The notes: generated from the sequence alone by a model not told the origin. DNA of 64,000 nt from Pedobacter africanus (GCF_900176535.1 NZ_FWXT01000001.1:2418001-2482000); one strand, 5' to 3'; shown: positions 15,627-24,721, numbered from the stretch's first letter. Numbers and translations are program-made.

Positions 15627-16958
15627 CTAAGCCAGCAATTTCTCCATAGCCCGATGGGTCTTTTCAAACTTAAACTGTGCCAGCACTTCTGTCATCATTT
15701 CCTCAATCTCTACATTACAAAGGTTACCGATGCTGCCCTCATGGGTATGGTTCAGTTCAGTAAGCGGTTTAAAGCTGCCATTTTCAATGCTTTCCCCTAC
15801 CTGTTTGTAAGCCTCCCTGAAAGGTACGCCTTTTAAAGCCAGTTCATTCACCACCTCTACGCTAAACAGGTAATCGTACTTTTTATCTTTCAGGATATCC
15901 GCTTTAACAGAAATATTTTGGAGCATATAGGTAGCCATCTGCAGGCATTCATTCAAGGAAACCATGGCCGGGAAAAGGTTTTCCTTTAGCAACTGAAGAT
16001 CACGGTGATAGCCCGATGGCAGGTTGGTGACCATCATGGCGATCTCATTGGGCAAGGCCTGTATTTTATTGCAGCGCGAGCGGATCAGCTCAAAAACATC
16101 GGGGTTCTTTTTATGCGGCATAATACTGGAGCCGGTAGTCAGCTCATCCGGAAAACTGATGAAACCAAAGTTCTGATTGATGAACAGGCAAACATCCATG
16201 GCCATCTTGGCCAGTGAAGCCGCAATGGCAGACATGGCCTGCGCCAGGACCCTCTCTGTTTTGCCTCTGCCCATCTGGGCATATACCACGTTATAATTTA
16301 AGCGTTCAAAGCCAAGCAATTTGGTAGTCATGGTCCTGTTTAAAGGAAATGACGAACCATAGCCTGCGGCAGAGCCCAAAGGGTTCTTATTGCATACCTT
16401 CCAGGCGGCCAGCATCAGCTCCATATCATCGGCAAGGCTTTCTGCATATGCGCCAAACCACAAACCAAACGAAGAAGGCATGGCAATCTGCAAATGGGTA
16501 TAACCCGGCAGCAGCTTATCCTTATGGGTATTGCTCAGTTTGATCAACTGCTCAAACAAAACCGAGGTATTGCCTACCATCTCTTCAATGCAGCTCCTGA
16601 AATAAAGTTTCAGGTCTACCAGCACCTGGTCGTTGCGCGAGCGCCCGCTATGGATTTTCTTGCCGGCTTCGCCAATGCGTTGCGTAAGCAGCCACTCTAC
16701 CTGCGAGTGCACATCTTCCACGGTATCCTCTATTACAAACTCTCCTGCCGCTATTTCGGCATAGATCTTCTTCAGGGCAACCTGGATCTCAGCAAGCTCT
16801 TCGGCACTCAGCAAGCCAATACTTTCCAGCATCTGCACGTGCGCCAGTGAGCCCAGAACATCAAATGCAGCCATTTGCAGGTCCAGTTCCCTGTCTTTCC
16901 CTACTGTAAAAGCTTCTATATCCTTATTTACTTCAATATTTTTTTGCCAGATCTTCAT
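15627..16958 (-). CDS. argH: Argininosuccinate lyase
   Basis: 443 residues. It cleaves argininosuccinate to arginine and fumarate, the last step of arginine synthesis. The fumarase/aspartase signature GSSIMPHKKNPDVFELIRSR is intact, with the catalytic-loop serines, along with HSGRSRNDQVLVDLKLYFR and PGYTHLQIAMPSSFGLW. It is slightly shorter than E. coli ArgH (about 457). It is the last of the nine-gene operon, starting 19 bases after argE'. Hairpins in the 15474-15574 region or the 15141-15185 terminator probably end the message. Confidence 0.95.
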   Translation of the reverse strand: MKIWQKNIEVNKDIEAFTVGKDRELDLQMAAFDVLGSLAHVQMLESIGLLSAEELAEIQVALKKIYAEIAAGEFVIEDTVEDVHSQVEWLLTQRIGEAGKKIHSGRSRNDQVLVDLKLYFRSCIEEMVGNTSVLFEQLIKLSNTHKDKLLPGYTHLQIAMPSSFGLWFGAYAESLADDMELMLAAWKVCNKNPLGSAAGYGSSFPLNRTMTTKLLGFERLNYNVVYAQMGRGKTERVLAQAMSAIAASLAKMAMDVCLFINQNFGFISFPDELTTGSSIMPHKKNPDVFELIRSRCNKIQALPNEIAMMVTNLPSGYHRDLQLLKENLFPAMVSLNECLQMATYMLQNISVKADILKDKKYDYLFSVEVVNELALKGVPFREAYKQVGESIENGSFKPLTELNHTHEGSIGNLCNVEIEEMMTEVLAQFKFEKTHRAMEKLLA

Positions 16959-16977
16959 CTATTTCTTCATTAAAATT

Positions 16978-18045
16978 CTACTTTCCGTTGATAACCGGCT
17001 TCAGCATCTCTATGTACAGCACTATGCCTTCTTCAATCTCATGGGTGTAAATGTACTCATCAGCCATATGAGACCGCGCAGAATCACCGGGCCCCACTTT
17101 CAGCGAAGGAATACTCAGCAGCGCCTGATCTGAAGTGGTAGGAGAGCCATAAGTCGCTCTGCCCAATGCAATTCCCGATTGTACAATCGGATGCGCCTTA
17201 TCAATAGAAGAAGGTTTGAGCCTTACCGAGCGGGGCTTTACCTCACAATCCACATTTGTGCGTATGATCTTTAAAACCTCTTCATTTGTATAAGCATCCG
17301 TTACCCGCACATCTACCGTAAAAGTACAGGTTGCTGGCACCACATTGTGCTGCGAGCCGGCATTGATGATGGTAACCGACATTTTTAAAGGCCCGAACAT
17401 TTCAGATACCTTCGAAAAACGATAATTGCGGAACCATTCTATATCCTTAAGCGCCTTGTAAATGGCGTTGTCCCCCTCTTCACGCGCGGCATGCCCGGCC
17501 TTTCCATGCACCGTGCAATCCAGTACCAGCAGGCCCCGTTCTGCAATCGCCAGGTTCATCTGTGTTGGCTCCCCTACTATGGCAAATTCCAGATCGCCCA
17601 ACTCTGGCAGCACATGCTCCAGGCCGTTGTTCCCCGAGATCTCTTCCTCGGCTGTAGCAGCAAGGCATAGGTTATAGCTCAGTTCTGACTGCTCATAGTA
17701 ATATAAAAATGTGGCTATAAGCGATACCAGGCATCCTCCCGCATCATTGCTGCCCAAGCCATATAATTTACCGTCTTCAATTTTTGCCTCGTAAGGATCA
17801 CGCGTATAGCCCGTGTTTGGCTTTACGGTATCGTGGTGCGAGTTTAAAAGCAAAGTAGGTTTGGAGGCATCAAAATGCTTATTATAAGCCCATACATTGT
17901 TCAGTTTACGCTGGGTCTTTACATTTCGTTGCTGCAGGAATTGCTCAATCACATCTGCGGTTCTGTCTTCTTCTTTACTGAAAGAAGGTATGCTGATCAG
18001 TTGTTTCAGCAGTTCTAAACTGTCTTTTTGCAGTTGGCCGGTCAT
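16978..18045 (-). CDS. argE: M20 family acyl-citrulline/acyl-ornithine deacylase (ArgE-type)
   Basis: 355 residues from the ATG at 18045. The ORF is open to 18072, but that start would overlap proC by 23 bases, whereas 18045 lies 4 bases after the proC stop with CAGG before it. Metal ligands of the M20 family are visible: NSHHDTVKP (His, Asp), GSNDAGGCLVSL (Asp), ATAEEEISG (catalytic Glu pair) and the late RSHMADEYI (His). Because the operon's transcarbamylase is of the N-acyl-ornithine type, the substrate is expected to be N-acyl-citrulline rather than N-acetyl-ornithine. Family alone would also allow a DapE-type succinyl-diaminopimelate role. Confidence 0.85.
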   Translation of the reverse strand: MTGQLQKDSLELLKQLISIPSFSKEEDRTADVIEQFLQQRNVKTQRKLNNVWAYNKHFDASKPTLLLNSHHDTVKPNTGYTRDPYEAKIEDGKLYGLGSNDAGGCLVSLIATFLYYYEQSELSYNLCLAATAEEEISGNNGLEHVLPELGDLEFAIVGEPTQMNLAIAERGLLVLDCTVHGKAGHAAREEGDNAIYKALKDIEWFRNYRFSKVSEMFGPLKMSVTIINAGSQHNVVPATCTFTVDVRVTDAYTNEEVLKIIRTNVDCEVKPRSVRLKPSSIDKAHPIVQSGIALGRATYGSPTTSDQALLSIPSLKVGPGDSARSHMADEYIYTHEIEEGIVLYIEMLKPVINGK

Positions 18046-18049
18046 CCTG

Positions 18050-18868
18050 TTATTCTTTGGTGTATAAAGCACCCGCTTTAAGGGCGGAAAGTTTAATCCC
18101 TTTAATTAATGAAGAACTGTAGCCATTGTGCTCCATTTCGTTCAATCCTGCTATTGTACAGCCTTTAGGCGAGGTTACCTTGTCAATCTCCTGTTCTGGG
18201 TGTGATTGCATCAGCAGCAGCAGGTCTGCAGCGCCTTTAGCCGTCTGAACGGCCATTTTGAGTGCCTCATCGGCATGAAAGCCAATTTCTACCCCTCCCT
18301 GTGATGCAGCCCTGATCCCCCGCAGAAAAAAAGCAATGCCGCATGCACATAAGGCTGTGGCCGAAGTCATGAGGTCTTCGTTAATTTTAACAACAGAGCC
18401 TACGGTTTCAAACATTCTGATTACCTCCTGTATGTTTTCCGCGCCCGCATTATCTGTAGCCACACAGGTCATGGATTGCCCGATGGCTATCGCTGTATTC
18501 GGCATGGCCCTGATTACCTGCACCTCGTCGCCCAGTTTACTTCTGATATCAGCACAGCTTACACCAGAAGCAACAGATATAAATAAGTGCTGCTTTGCAT
18601 CAGTAACGGGTTTAATTTGTGCCAATAAGCCATTTAACTGCTGGGGCAGTACAGCCAGCACCACAATATCGGCCTCGGCAACTACCGCTGCATTGTCATT
18701 GCTCACCGCAAAACCCTGCCCGGCGAGTGCAGCAAGACCAGCTATATTTCTTCTTGTCAGGCTGATCTGACCGGGTTCGGCGTAATCGGACTTAACCAAG
18801 CCCTTTGCTAAAGAGATACCAATATTTCCGCTGCCTAAAATGGCGATCCTGCCTTTAAATTTTTCCAT
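18050..18868 (-). CDS. proC: Pyrroline-5-carboxylate reductase
   Basis: 272 residues. It reduces pyrroline-5-carboxylate to proline with NAD(P)H. The N-terminal Rossmann motif is AILGSGNIGISLAKGL (residues 9-24). The C-terminal dimerisation domain holds LMTSATALCACGIAFFL and GFHADEALKMAVQTAKG, followed by the KVTSPKGCTIAGLNEME signature (PGGxT-like). Its place between argB and argE' in an otherwise arginine-only operon (3 bases after argB) links proline and arginine supply. Length matches the family. Confidence 0.93.
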   Translation of the reverse strand: MEKFKGRIAILGSGNIGISLAKGLVKSDYAEPGQISLTRRNIAGLAALAGQGFAVSNDNAAVVAEADIVVLAVLPQQLNGLLAQIKPVTDAKQHLFISVASGVSCADIRSKLGDEVQVIRAMPNTAIAIGQSMTCVATDNAGAENIQEVIRMFETVGSVVKINEDLMTSATALCACGIAFFLRGIRAASQGGVEIGFHADEALKMAVQTAKGAADLLLLMQSHPEQEIDKVTSPKGCTIAGLNEMEHNGYSSSLIKGIKLSALKAGALYTKE

Positions 18869-18871
18869 AAC

Positions 18872-19663
18872 TTACTTTATTAATCTGGTTCCGAAACTGC
18901 TTCCATTAATTTGTAGTAATTCATCGGCTTTACCAATGTATACTGCCGAAACGCCGCTTTTTATCGCCTCAAAGGCATTGTGTAATTTGGGGATCATCCC
19001 ACCTGAAACCACGCCTTCAGCCTTTAGTGCATCAAATTCATCCATCCTGATCTCAGCTACCAGGGAGCGATCGTCTTCCACATCCCGCATTACACCACGC
19101 TTCTCAAAGCAATAGATCAGTGCGGTATCGTATCTTTTTGCCATGGCAACCGCAACGGCAGATGCAATCGTGTCGGCATTGGTGTTGAGCAGCTGAGACT
19201 GCCCGTCATGCGTAATGGCACAAATAACAGGCACCAGACCTGCCCTCAATAAGCTATCCAGTGTTTCAACCGAAACCGAAGCCTCATCCAGGTCGCCCAC
19301 ATAGCCGTAATCTATATCCTTTACCGGTCGTTTTACGGCTTTAATGATATTTCCATCAGCGCCGGTAAGCCCTACGGCATTACAGCCTTTGGCCTGAAGT
19401 TGGGCCACCATGTTTTTATTGATCAATCCGGCGTACACCATGGTTACAATGCGCAGGGTTTCTATATCTGTAATCCTCCGGCCTTCCACCATTTTGGCTT
19501 CAACGCCTAAAGAAGTCGCCAGCTCGGTAGCAATTTTCCCTCCGCCGTGAATTAAAATCTTGTCTCCGGGGAGCGCGGTGAAGTCGAGCAAAAACTGATG
19601 TAGCTTTTCTGAGTTGTCGATTACATTTCCGCCGATTTTAATTACGTTGAGTGTCTTCTTCAT
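18872..19663 (-). CDS. argB: Acetylglutamate (acylglutamate) kinase
   Basis: 263 residues. It phosphorylates N-acylglutamate in the second step of arginine synthesis. The amino-acid-kinase motifs are intact: VIKIGGNVIDN, ILIHGGGKIATEL, GLTGADGNIIKAVK, and LNTNADTIASAVAVAMA. Length is close to the short ArgB form of E. coli (258), a class generally not feedback-inhibited by arginine. The gene starts 4 bases after argF' and is followed by proC after 3 bases. Confidence 0.94.
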   Translation of the reverse strand: MKKTLNVIKIGGNVIDNSEKLHQFLLDFTALPGDKILIHGGGKIATELATSLGVEAKMVEGRRITDIETLRIVTMVYAGLINKNMVAQLQAKGCNAVGLTGADGNIIKAVKRPVKDIDYGYVGDLDEASVSVETLDSLLRAGLVPVICAITHDGQSQLLNTNADTIASAVAVAMAKRYDTALIYCFEKRGVMRDVEDDRSLVAEIRMDEFDALKAEGVVSGGMIPKLHNAFEAIKSGVSAVYIGKADELLQINGSSFGTRLIK

Positions 19664-19667
19664 TTTC

Positions 19668-20630
19668 TTACAATTTTTCCAGCATTTGTTTCAAAACAGC
19701 CTGTGCTGCCCATAAGCGGTTTCCCGCTTCGTGGATCACCAGCGAGTTAGGCCCATCCAGTATTTCAGACGAAAGCTCCAGATCGCGTCTTACCGGCAGG
19801 CAATGCATCACCCTGGCGTTGTTGGTGTTTTTGAGCTTATCGTTATTCAGCATCCAGCCTTCAGGATAGGTAAGCACCTTACCGTATTCCTTGTAGCTCG
19901 ACCAGTTTTTTACGTAAATATAATCGGCCCCGGCCAGTGCTTCATCTAAATTATGCGTAATGTGTGCTCCCGGGGTAAAATCTTCACTCAGTTCATAACC
20001 TTTAGGTTGTGCTATGGTAAAGTCCAGCATCCCCTCCTGCTGCGCCCTGCACATCCATTCGGCAAATGAATTTGGCACAGCCTGCGGCAATGCTTTGATG
20101 TGCGGCGCCCAGGCCAGCACTACTTTGGGCTTCGCAGCTGATACCCAGGTCTCTTTTATGGTAACCAGGTCGGCCAGGCTTTGCAATGGATGGCGCGTAG
20201 CACTTTCCAGGCTAACCACGGGCACCTGGCAATATTTAATGAACTTGTTAAAAAAATCCTCGTTGTAGTCTTCATCCCGGTTTACCAGTTTAGGGAAAGA
20301 ACGCAGGCCCAGCACATCGCAATACTGGCCCATCACCGCAGCTGCTTCACGTATGTGTTCAACCGTAGTCCCGTTCATCACCACTCCATCCTGGGTTTCC
20401 AATGCCCAGCCCTCTTTGTCCATATTCATCACCATTACATTCATCCCTAAATTAAGGGCAGCTTTCTGGGTACTTAATCGGGTACGCAGACTTGGGTTCA
20501 GAAAAACAAGGCCCAGGGTTTTGTTTTTACCCAGGTGTTGGTGTGCATAGGGGTTTCCCTTTAGCGCAAGTGCATCTTCAACCAATTGGTCAATATGCTG
20601 CACATCGTTTACTGAAGTGAATTGGTTCAT
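19668..20630 (-). CDS. argF': N-acylornithine carbamoyltransferase, probably N-succinylornithine type
   Basis: 320 residues. The carbamoyl-phosphate site reads FLNPSLRTRLSTQKA, where ornithine transcarbamylases have STRTR; the SLRTR form and the MNGTTVEHIREAA loop mark the Bacteroidota acyl-ornithine class. HPLQSLADL is the conserved HPxQ motif, and VMHCLPVRRDLELS is the HCLP-type motif. Position 90 is Val. In this family Glu at that position goes with N-acetylornithine, and Pro (or Val by mutation) with N-succinylornithine, as I recall the published work, so the succinyl substrate is favoured. It overlaps argD by 4 bases (translational coupling). Confidence 0.9.
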   Translation of the reverse strand: MNQFTSVNDVQHIDQLVEDALALKGNPYAHQHLGKNKTLGLVFLNPSLRTRLSTQKAALNLGMNVMVMNMDKEGWALETQDGVVMNGTTVEHIREAAAVMGQYCDVLGLRSFPKLVNRDEDYNEDFFNKFIKYCQVPVVSLESATRHPLQSLADLVTIKETWVSAAKPKVVLAWAPHIKALPQAVPNSFAEWMCRAQQEGMLDFTIAQPKGYELSEDFTPGAHITHNLDEALAGADYIYVKNWSSYKEYGKVLTYPEGWMLNNDKLKNTNNARVMHCLPVRRDLELSSEILDGPNSLVIHEAGNRLWAAQAVLKQMLEKL

Positions 20631-21760
20631 CCTTTTAAAGCAGTTTTAAAGTCATTTAAAAATTGATCTGCCTGTGCTTTGGTTAAGTTTAAGGCAGGTA
20701 ACAGTCTGATCACATTGGGTTTTGCTTCCCCGGTAAAGATTTTATGTTTAAACAGCAGGTCTTTTTTTACATTTGGCAGGCTTTCCGGCAAATCTATGCC
20801 GATCATCAGGCCGCGTCCACGTACTTCTTTTATGGCTTCTATTTTCTTTAATTCGCTGATCAGGTAATCGCCTACCTCTGCCGCATTCTGCATCAGGTTA
20901 TCCTGTTCAATAACTTCCAGTACGGCCAGCGCCGCTGCACAGGCCAGGTGATTGCCCCCAAAGGTAGTGCCCAGCATGCCATGCCATGGTTTAAACTTAG
21001 GCGCAATAGAAATACCTGCTACAGGAAAGCCGTTGCCCATACCTTTTGCCATGGTATAAATATCGGCATCAACCCCTGCATAATCGTGCGAATAAAAATT
21101 CCCTGTACGGCCATAACCGCACTGCACGCTATCTGCAATGTAAACGGCGTTGTAGCCGTCACAAAGTGAACGTATCTTTTGCAGGAAATTGATGGAAGCC
21201 TCTTTAATACCCCCAACACCCTGAATACCTTCAATAATTACCGCAGCAATGTCATTTCCGTACTCCGAAAAGGTTGCCTCAAGGGCCGCTTCATCGTTGT
21301 GTGGTAAAAAGATGATGTTATCTGTTTCATTTACCGGTGCAATAATTTTAGGGTTATCGGTAGCGGAAACCGCCAGAGAGGTTCTGCCATGAAAGGCACC
21401 TTTAAAAGCAATTACTTTCTTTCTTCCGTTATAAAAAGAGGCTAGCTTTAACGCATTTTCATTGGCTTCAGCCCCTGAATTACATAAAAACAACTGATAA
21501 TCCGTTTTGCCCGAAACCTTGCCCAGCTTTTCGGCAAGCTGCACCTGTAAAGGAATTAGTACAGAGTTGGAATAAAAGCCCACCTTGTTCAGCTGCTCTG
21601 TTAAACGCTGCACATAATGCGGATGGGTATGACCTATAGAAATTACGGCATGACCGCCGTACAGGTCCAGGTATTCCTGCCCGTTGGCATCCCATACTTT
21701 ACTTCCTGAGGCTTTAGTGATTTCTATATTGTTGAGTGGATATACGTCGAATAAATTCAT
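20627..21760 (-). CDS. argD: Acylornithine aminotransferase (class III)
   Basis: 377 residues. It is a PLP enzyme that converts N-acylglutamate semialdehyde to N-acylornithine. Typical motifs are YLDLYGGHAVISIGHTHP near the N-terminus, FCNSGAEANE-type LCNSGAEANENALKLA, FKGAFHGRTSLAVS, ADSVQCGYGRTG, and the PLP lysine in TMAKGMGNGFPVA. Length is somewhat below E. coli ArgD (about 406), as in Bacteroidota. Upstream lies a 90-base gap after argC, the largest in the operon, with a GC-rich hairpin at its edge (21843-21866). Confidence 0.93.
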   Translation of the reverse strand: MNLFDVYPLNNIEITKASGSKVWDANGQEYLDLYGGHAVISIGHTHPHYVQRLTEQLNKVGFYSNSVLIPLQVQLAEKLGKVSGKTDYQLFLCNSGAEANENALKLASFYNGRKKVIAFKGAFHGRTSLAVSATDNPKIIAPVNETDNIIFLPHNDEAALEATFSEYGNDIAAVIIEGIQGVGGIKEASINFLQKIRSLCDGYNAVYIADSVQCGYGRTGNFYSHDYAGVDADIYTMAKGMGNGFPVAGISIAPKFKPWHGMLGTTFGGNHLACAAALAVLEVIEQDNLMQNAAEVGDYLISELKKIEAIKEVRGRGLMIGIDLPESLPNVKKDLLFKHKIFTGEAKPNVIRLLPALNLTKAQADQFLNDFKTALKG

Positions 21761-21842
21761 TTTATTTTTTATTTAATGGATTGAATAATGGTACATAGTT
21801 CAAGAGCGCATGTTGCGTTCCCGATGAGGGGCGGAAGTTTTG

Positions 21843-21866
21843 GGCCCGGCTTAAAATGCCTGGGCC
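21843..21866 (-). other. GC-rich hairpin across the argC stop codon
   Basis: GGCCCGGC (21843-21850) pairs with GCC-T-GGGCC (21858-21866) with one bulge and a 7-base loop. It overlaps the end of argC at the only sizeable gap of the operon. No U-tract follows, so it is not a standard terminator; it may slow ribosomes or shield the 3' end of a processed mRNA. Confidence 0.35.
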
Positions 21867-22822
21867 TTAAGCCGCAATCCTGTACCTTCTTCCAATCCAA
21901 AAATTAAATTCATATTCTGCACGGCTTGTCCGCTTGCACCTTTCAGCAGGTTATCGGTAATGCTGACAATAAAAAGTTTACTGCCATGCTTTTCCACATG
22001 CACCAATGCCTTATTGGTATTTACCACCTGCTTTAAATCTATGTTCTTCCTGCTCACATGGGTAAAAGGGTGCGCTGCATAATAATCTTCATAAATGCGT
22101 TGCGCTTCCTCGGCAGTCAAATCACTTTCTACATATATGGCCGCCAGAATGCCCCTGGTAAAATCTCCGCGTTGCGGGATAAAGTTGATGACCTGGTTAA
22201 ACCTGGAATCCAGTTGTTTCAAACTTTCGCCGATCTCATTCAGATGCTGGTGCTCAAATGCCTTATAAACCGACAGGTTGTTGTTGCGCCAACTGAAATG
22301 CGAGGTAGCCGATAAGCCCTGTCCGGCCCCTGTTGAACCTGTAGTGGCATTGATATGTACCTCGGCCTTTAACAGTCCTTTTGCAGCCAGGGGCAATAAA
22401 CCGATCTGAATGCAGGTAGCAAAACAACCCGGATTGGCAATATAACTGGCTTTTTTTATGCGCTCGCGGTTCAACTCAGGCAAACCATATACCCACTTGC
22501 TCCCGGCGTTGATTTTTAACCTGAAATCCTGGCTCAGGTCAATGATCTTTATTCCTTCAGCAATATCATTTGCCTCCAGGAACTTCTTCGCATCACCATG
22601 CCCTACACACAAAAACAAAACATCAATGTCAGAGGAAAGCTTATCTGTAAAGCGCAGGTCAGTATCGCCCAGCAAGTCGGTATGCACGTCCGAAACCAGG
22701 TTCCCGGCATTGCTGTTGCTGTGTACAAACTGGATATCAACAGCGGGGTGGTTTACCAGCAGGCGGAGCATTTCGCCTCCTGTATATCCGGCACCCCCAA
22801 CTATGCCTGCTTTAATCTTCAT
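21851..22822 (-). CDS. argC: N-acyl-gamma-glutamyl-phosphate reductase
   Basis: 323 residues. It reduces the acylglutamyl phosphate made by ArgB to the semialdehyde. The Rossmann motif VGGAGYTGGEMLRLL starts at residue 8; the catalytic cysteine is in IANPGCFATCIQIGLLPL; and the substrate-binding stretch INATTGSTGAGQGLS follows. It overlaps the end of argG by 11 bases, so it is probably translated by coupling. Length is normal. Confidence 0.94.
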   Translation of the reverse strand: MKIKAGIVGGAGYTGGEMLRLLVNHPAVDIQFVHSNSNAGNLVSDVHTDLLGDTDLRFTDKLSSDIDVLFLCVGHGDAKKFLEANDIAEGIKIIDLSQDFRLKINAGSKWVYGLPELNRERIKKASYIANPGCFATCIQIGLLPLAAKGLLKAEVHINATTGSTGAGQGLSATSHFSWRNNNLSVYKAFEHQHLNEIGESLKQLDSRFNQVINFIPQRGDFTRGILAAIYVESDLTAEEAQRIYEDYYAAHPFTHVSRKNIDLKQVVNTNKALVHVEKHGSKLFIVSITDNLLKGASGQAVQNMNLIFGLEEGTGLRLKAQAF

Positions 22823-24005
22823 GGCCGTTCACTTTATGCCAGATCATCACCTGGTTTCCAAAAATCTTAGAAAATCCTTTCACATCCTCACCGCTCCAGG
22901 CATTGTTCATTTCGCCATAGCTGCCAAACTTATTGCTCATTAAATCGTGGTCAGATGTTATCCCGATAATGTTAAAACGGTAAGGCAGCAGTTCAACAAA
23001 TACCTTTCCGCTTACTACTTTCTGGGTATCTGTTAAAAACGCTTCAATATTGCGCATAATAGGGTCATGGAACTGCCCTTCGTGCAGCCAGTTGCCATAA
23101 AAAGAAGACAATTGCTCTTTCCAGGAAAGCTGCCATTTGGTTAAGGTATGCTTTTCCAATGTATGGTGTGCTTTTATGATCAGCACGGGTGCTGCAGCCT
23201 CAAAACCTACACGGCCTTTGATGCCAATGATGGTATCACCAACATGGATATCCCTGCCAATGCCGTAAGGCTGAGCAATGGCCTGCAGTTTCTGGATGGC
23301 CCTAACCGGCTCAAGTCTTTCGCCATCTATGCCCACCAGCTCCCCTTGCTCAAAGCTTAGCTCCAGCTTGCGTGGCTTAGTTTCCGACACCTGTGTTGGC
23401 CATGCTTCTTCAGGCAGGGTCTCATTAGAGGTCAGCGTTTCTTTTCCGCCAACAGATGTTCCCCATAAACCTTTATTGATGGAATACCTGGCTTTCTCTG
23501 CACTATATTCTACCCCATGCTTGTTCAGGTATTCTATTTCCGCTTCGCGGGATAATTTCAGGTCCCTGATTGGTGTAATGATCTCTACATCCGGAATGAG
23601 GATGTTAAAGATCATATCAAAACGCACCTGGTCATTCCCTGCACCGGTACTGCCATGTGCCACGTAATCTGCGCCAATCTTTTTTACATAATTGGCAATT
23701 GCTGTAGCCTGGCTTACACGTTCTGCACTTACAGAAAGCGGGTAGGTCGCATTTTTCAGCACATTACCGAAAACCAGGTATTTGATACAGCTGTTATAAT
23801 AGTTTTCTGTTTCATCAACCACTGCATGTGAAGCCACGCCCAATGCATAGGCCCGTTTTTCTATTTCTTTCAGCTCTTCATCAGAAAAACCTCCGGTATT
23901 TACAATTACAGAATGAACTTCAAGACCGCGGTCCTGGGCAAGGTAAATGCAACAAAACGAGGTATCCAAACCTCCGCTAAAAGCTAAAACAACTTTCTTC
24001 TTCAT
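22812..24005 (-). CDS. argG: Argininosuccinate synthase
   Basis: 397 residues. It joins citrulline and aspartate using ATP. The PP-loop is VLAFSGGLDTSFCCIYLA at residues 5-22; HGSTGAGNDQVRFD and the citrulline-binding ARYSINKGLWGTSVGG are intact. Length agrees with the roughly 400-residue bacterial form. In Bacteroidota the citrulline is made by deacylation of N-acyl-citrulline by the ArgE-type enzyme of this operon. The gene follows the GNAT gene by 14 bases. Confidence 0.95.
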   Translation of the reverse strand: MKKKVVLAFSGGLDTSFCCIYLAQDRGLEVHSVIVNTGGFSDEELKEIEKRAYALGVASHAVVDETENYYNSCIKYLVFGNVLKNATYPLSVSAERVSQATAIANYVKKIGADYVAHGSTGAGNDQVRFDMIFNILIPDVEIITPIRDLKLSREAEIEYLNKHGVEYSAEKARYSINKGLWGTSVGGKETLTSNETLPEEAWPTQVSETKPRKLELSFEQGELVGIDGERLEPVRAIQKLQAIAQPYGIGRDIHVGDTIIGIKGRVGFEAAAPVLIIKAHHTLEKHTLTKWQLSWKEQLSSFYGNWLHEGQFHDPIMRNIEAFLTDTQKVVSGKVFVELLPYRFNIIGITSDHDLMSNKFGSYGEMNNAWSGEDVKGFSKIFGNQVMIWHKVNGHED

Positions 24006-24019
24006 CTTAATTATAACAG

Positions 24020-24721
24020 CTATTTAAATAAAACAGTAAACATTAAAAACAGGGATTTCAACCCCTTCTTATTGGGTTTGGACTTAAGCACCAATCGTTG
24101 CTTAATGCTCATGAAACGTTCATATAAGGTTGGGTTCTTATGCAGTTCCTCCGCAAATTTCTTTGCCGCATCGTGCTTTTGCTCAACCGGATCGTACAAC
24201 ATGGCGGTACACATACAGTTCTTGCGTTCCTTCATCTTTAATATCTCGAAGTTTACGCAGCTTTGGCAGCCTTTCCAGAATTCCTCATCCTGGGTGAGTT
24301 CCGAGTAAGTAACCGGCTCATAGCCCAGGTCAGAATTGATCTTCATTACAGCAAGCCCCGTTGTTAAACCAAATATTTTGGCCTTAGGGTATTTTTGCCT
24401 TGAAAGTTCAAAGATCTTTTCCTTGATGGCATGCGCCAATCCGGCTTTTCTGTATTTGGGGCTTACAATAAGACCCGAATTGGCTACAAACTGCCCGTGT
24501 GTCCAGGTTTCGATGTAACAGAAACCGGCCCATGAGCCATCCTTATGAAAAGCGATAACGGCTTTACCATCGGTCATTTTATCAGCTACGTACGCTGGCG
24601 AGCGTTTAGCGATACCTGTACCTCGTGCTTTTGCTGATTCAGCCATTTCTTCACAGATTTCTTCTGCAAAGACACGATGTTCAGGAAGTGCAACCTGCAC
24701 TATAAAATCGTTTATATTCAT
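24020..24721 (-). CDS. GNAT acyltransferase, likely first enzyme of the arginine pathway
   Basis: 233 residues, first gene of the operon. The N-terminal two thirds are a GNAT fold, with VSPKYRKAGLAHAIKEKIF resembling the acyl-CoA-binding V-x-x-x-x-R/Q-x-x-G-x-A motif. By elimination it should acylate glutamate (N-acetyl- or N-succinyl-glutamate synthase), since no argJ or classical argA is in the operon. After the fold there is a CxxC-x13-CxC cluster (CQSCVNF ... NCMCTAML) that could hold a metal, then a basic tail of about 60 residues. The role is inferred from context. Confidence 0.75.
   Translation of the reverse strand: MNINDFIVQVALPEHRVFAEEICEEMAESAKARGTGIAKRSPAYVADKMTDGKAVIAFHKDGSWAGFCYIETWTHGQFVANSGLIVSPKYRKAGLAHAIKEKIFELSRQKYPKAKIFGLTTGLAVMKINSDLGYEPVTYSELTQDEEFWKGCQSCVNFEILKMKERKNCMCTAMLYDPVEQKHDAAKKFAEELHKNPTLYERFMSIKQRLVLKSKPNKKGLKSLFLMFTVLFK

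Noticed and set aside
15485..15667. 60-codon minus-strand frame overlapping the argH 3' end
   Set aside because: It is mostly the argH tail in another frame plus the hairpin-rich repeat; no promoter or family.
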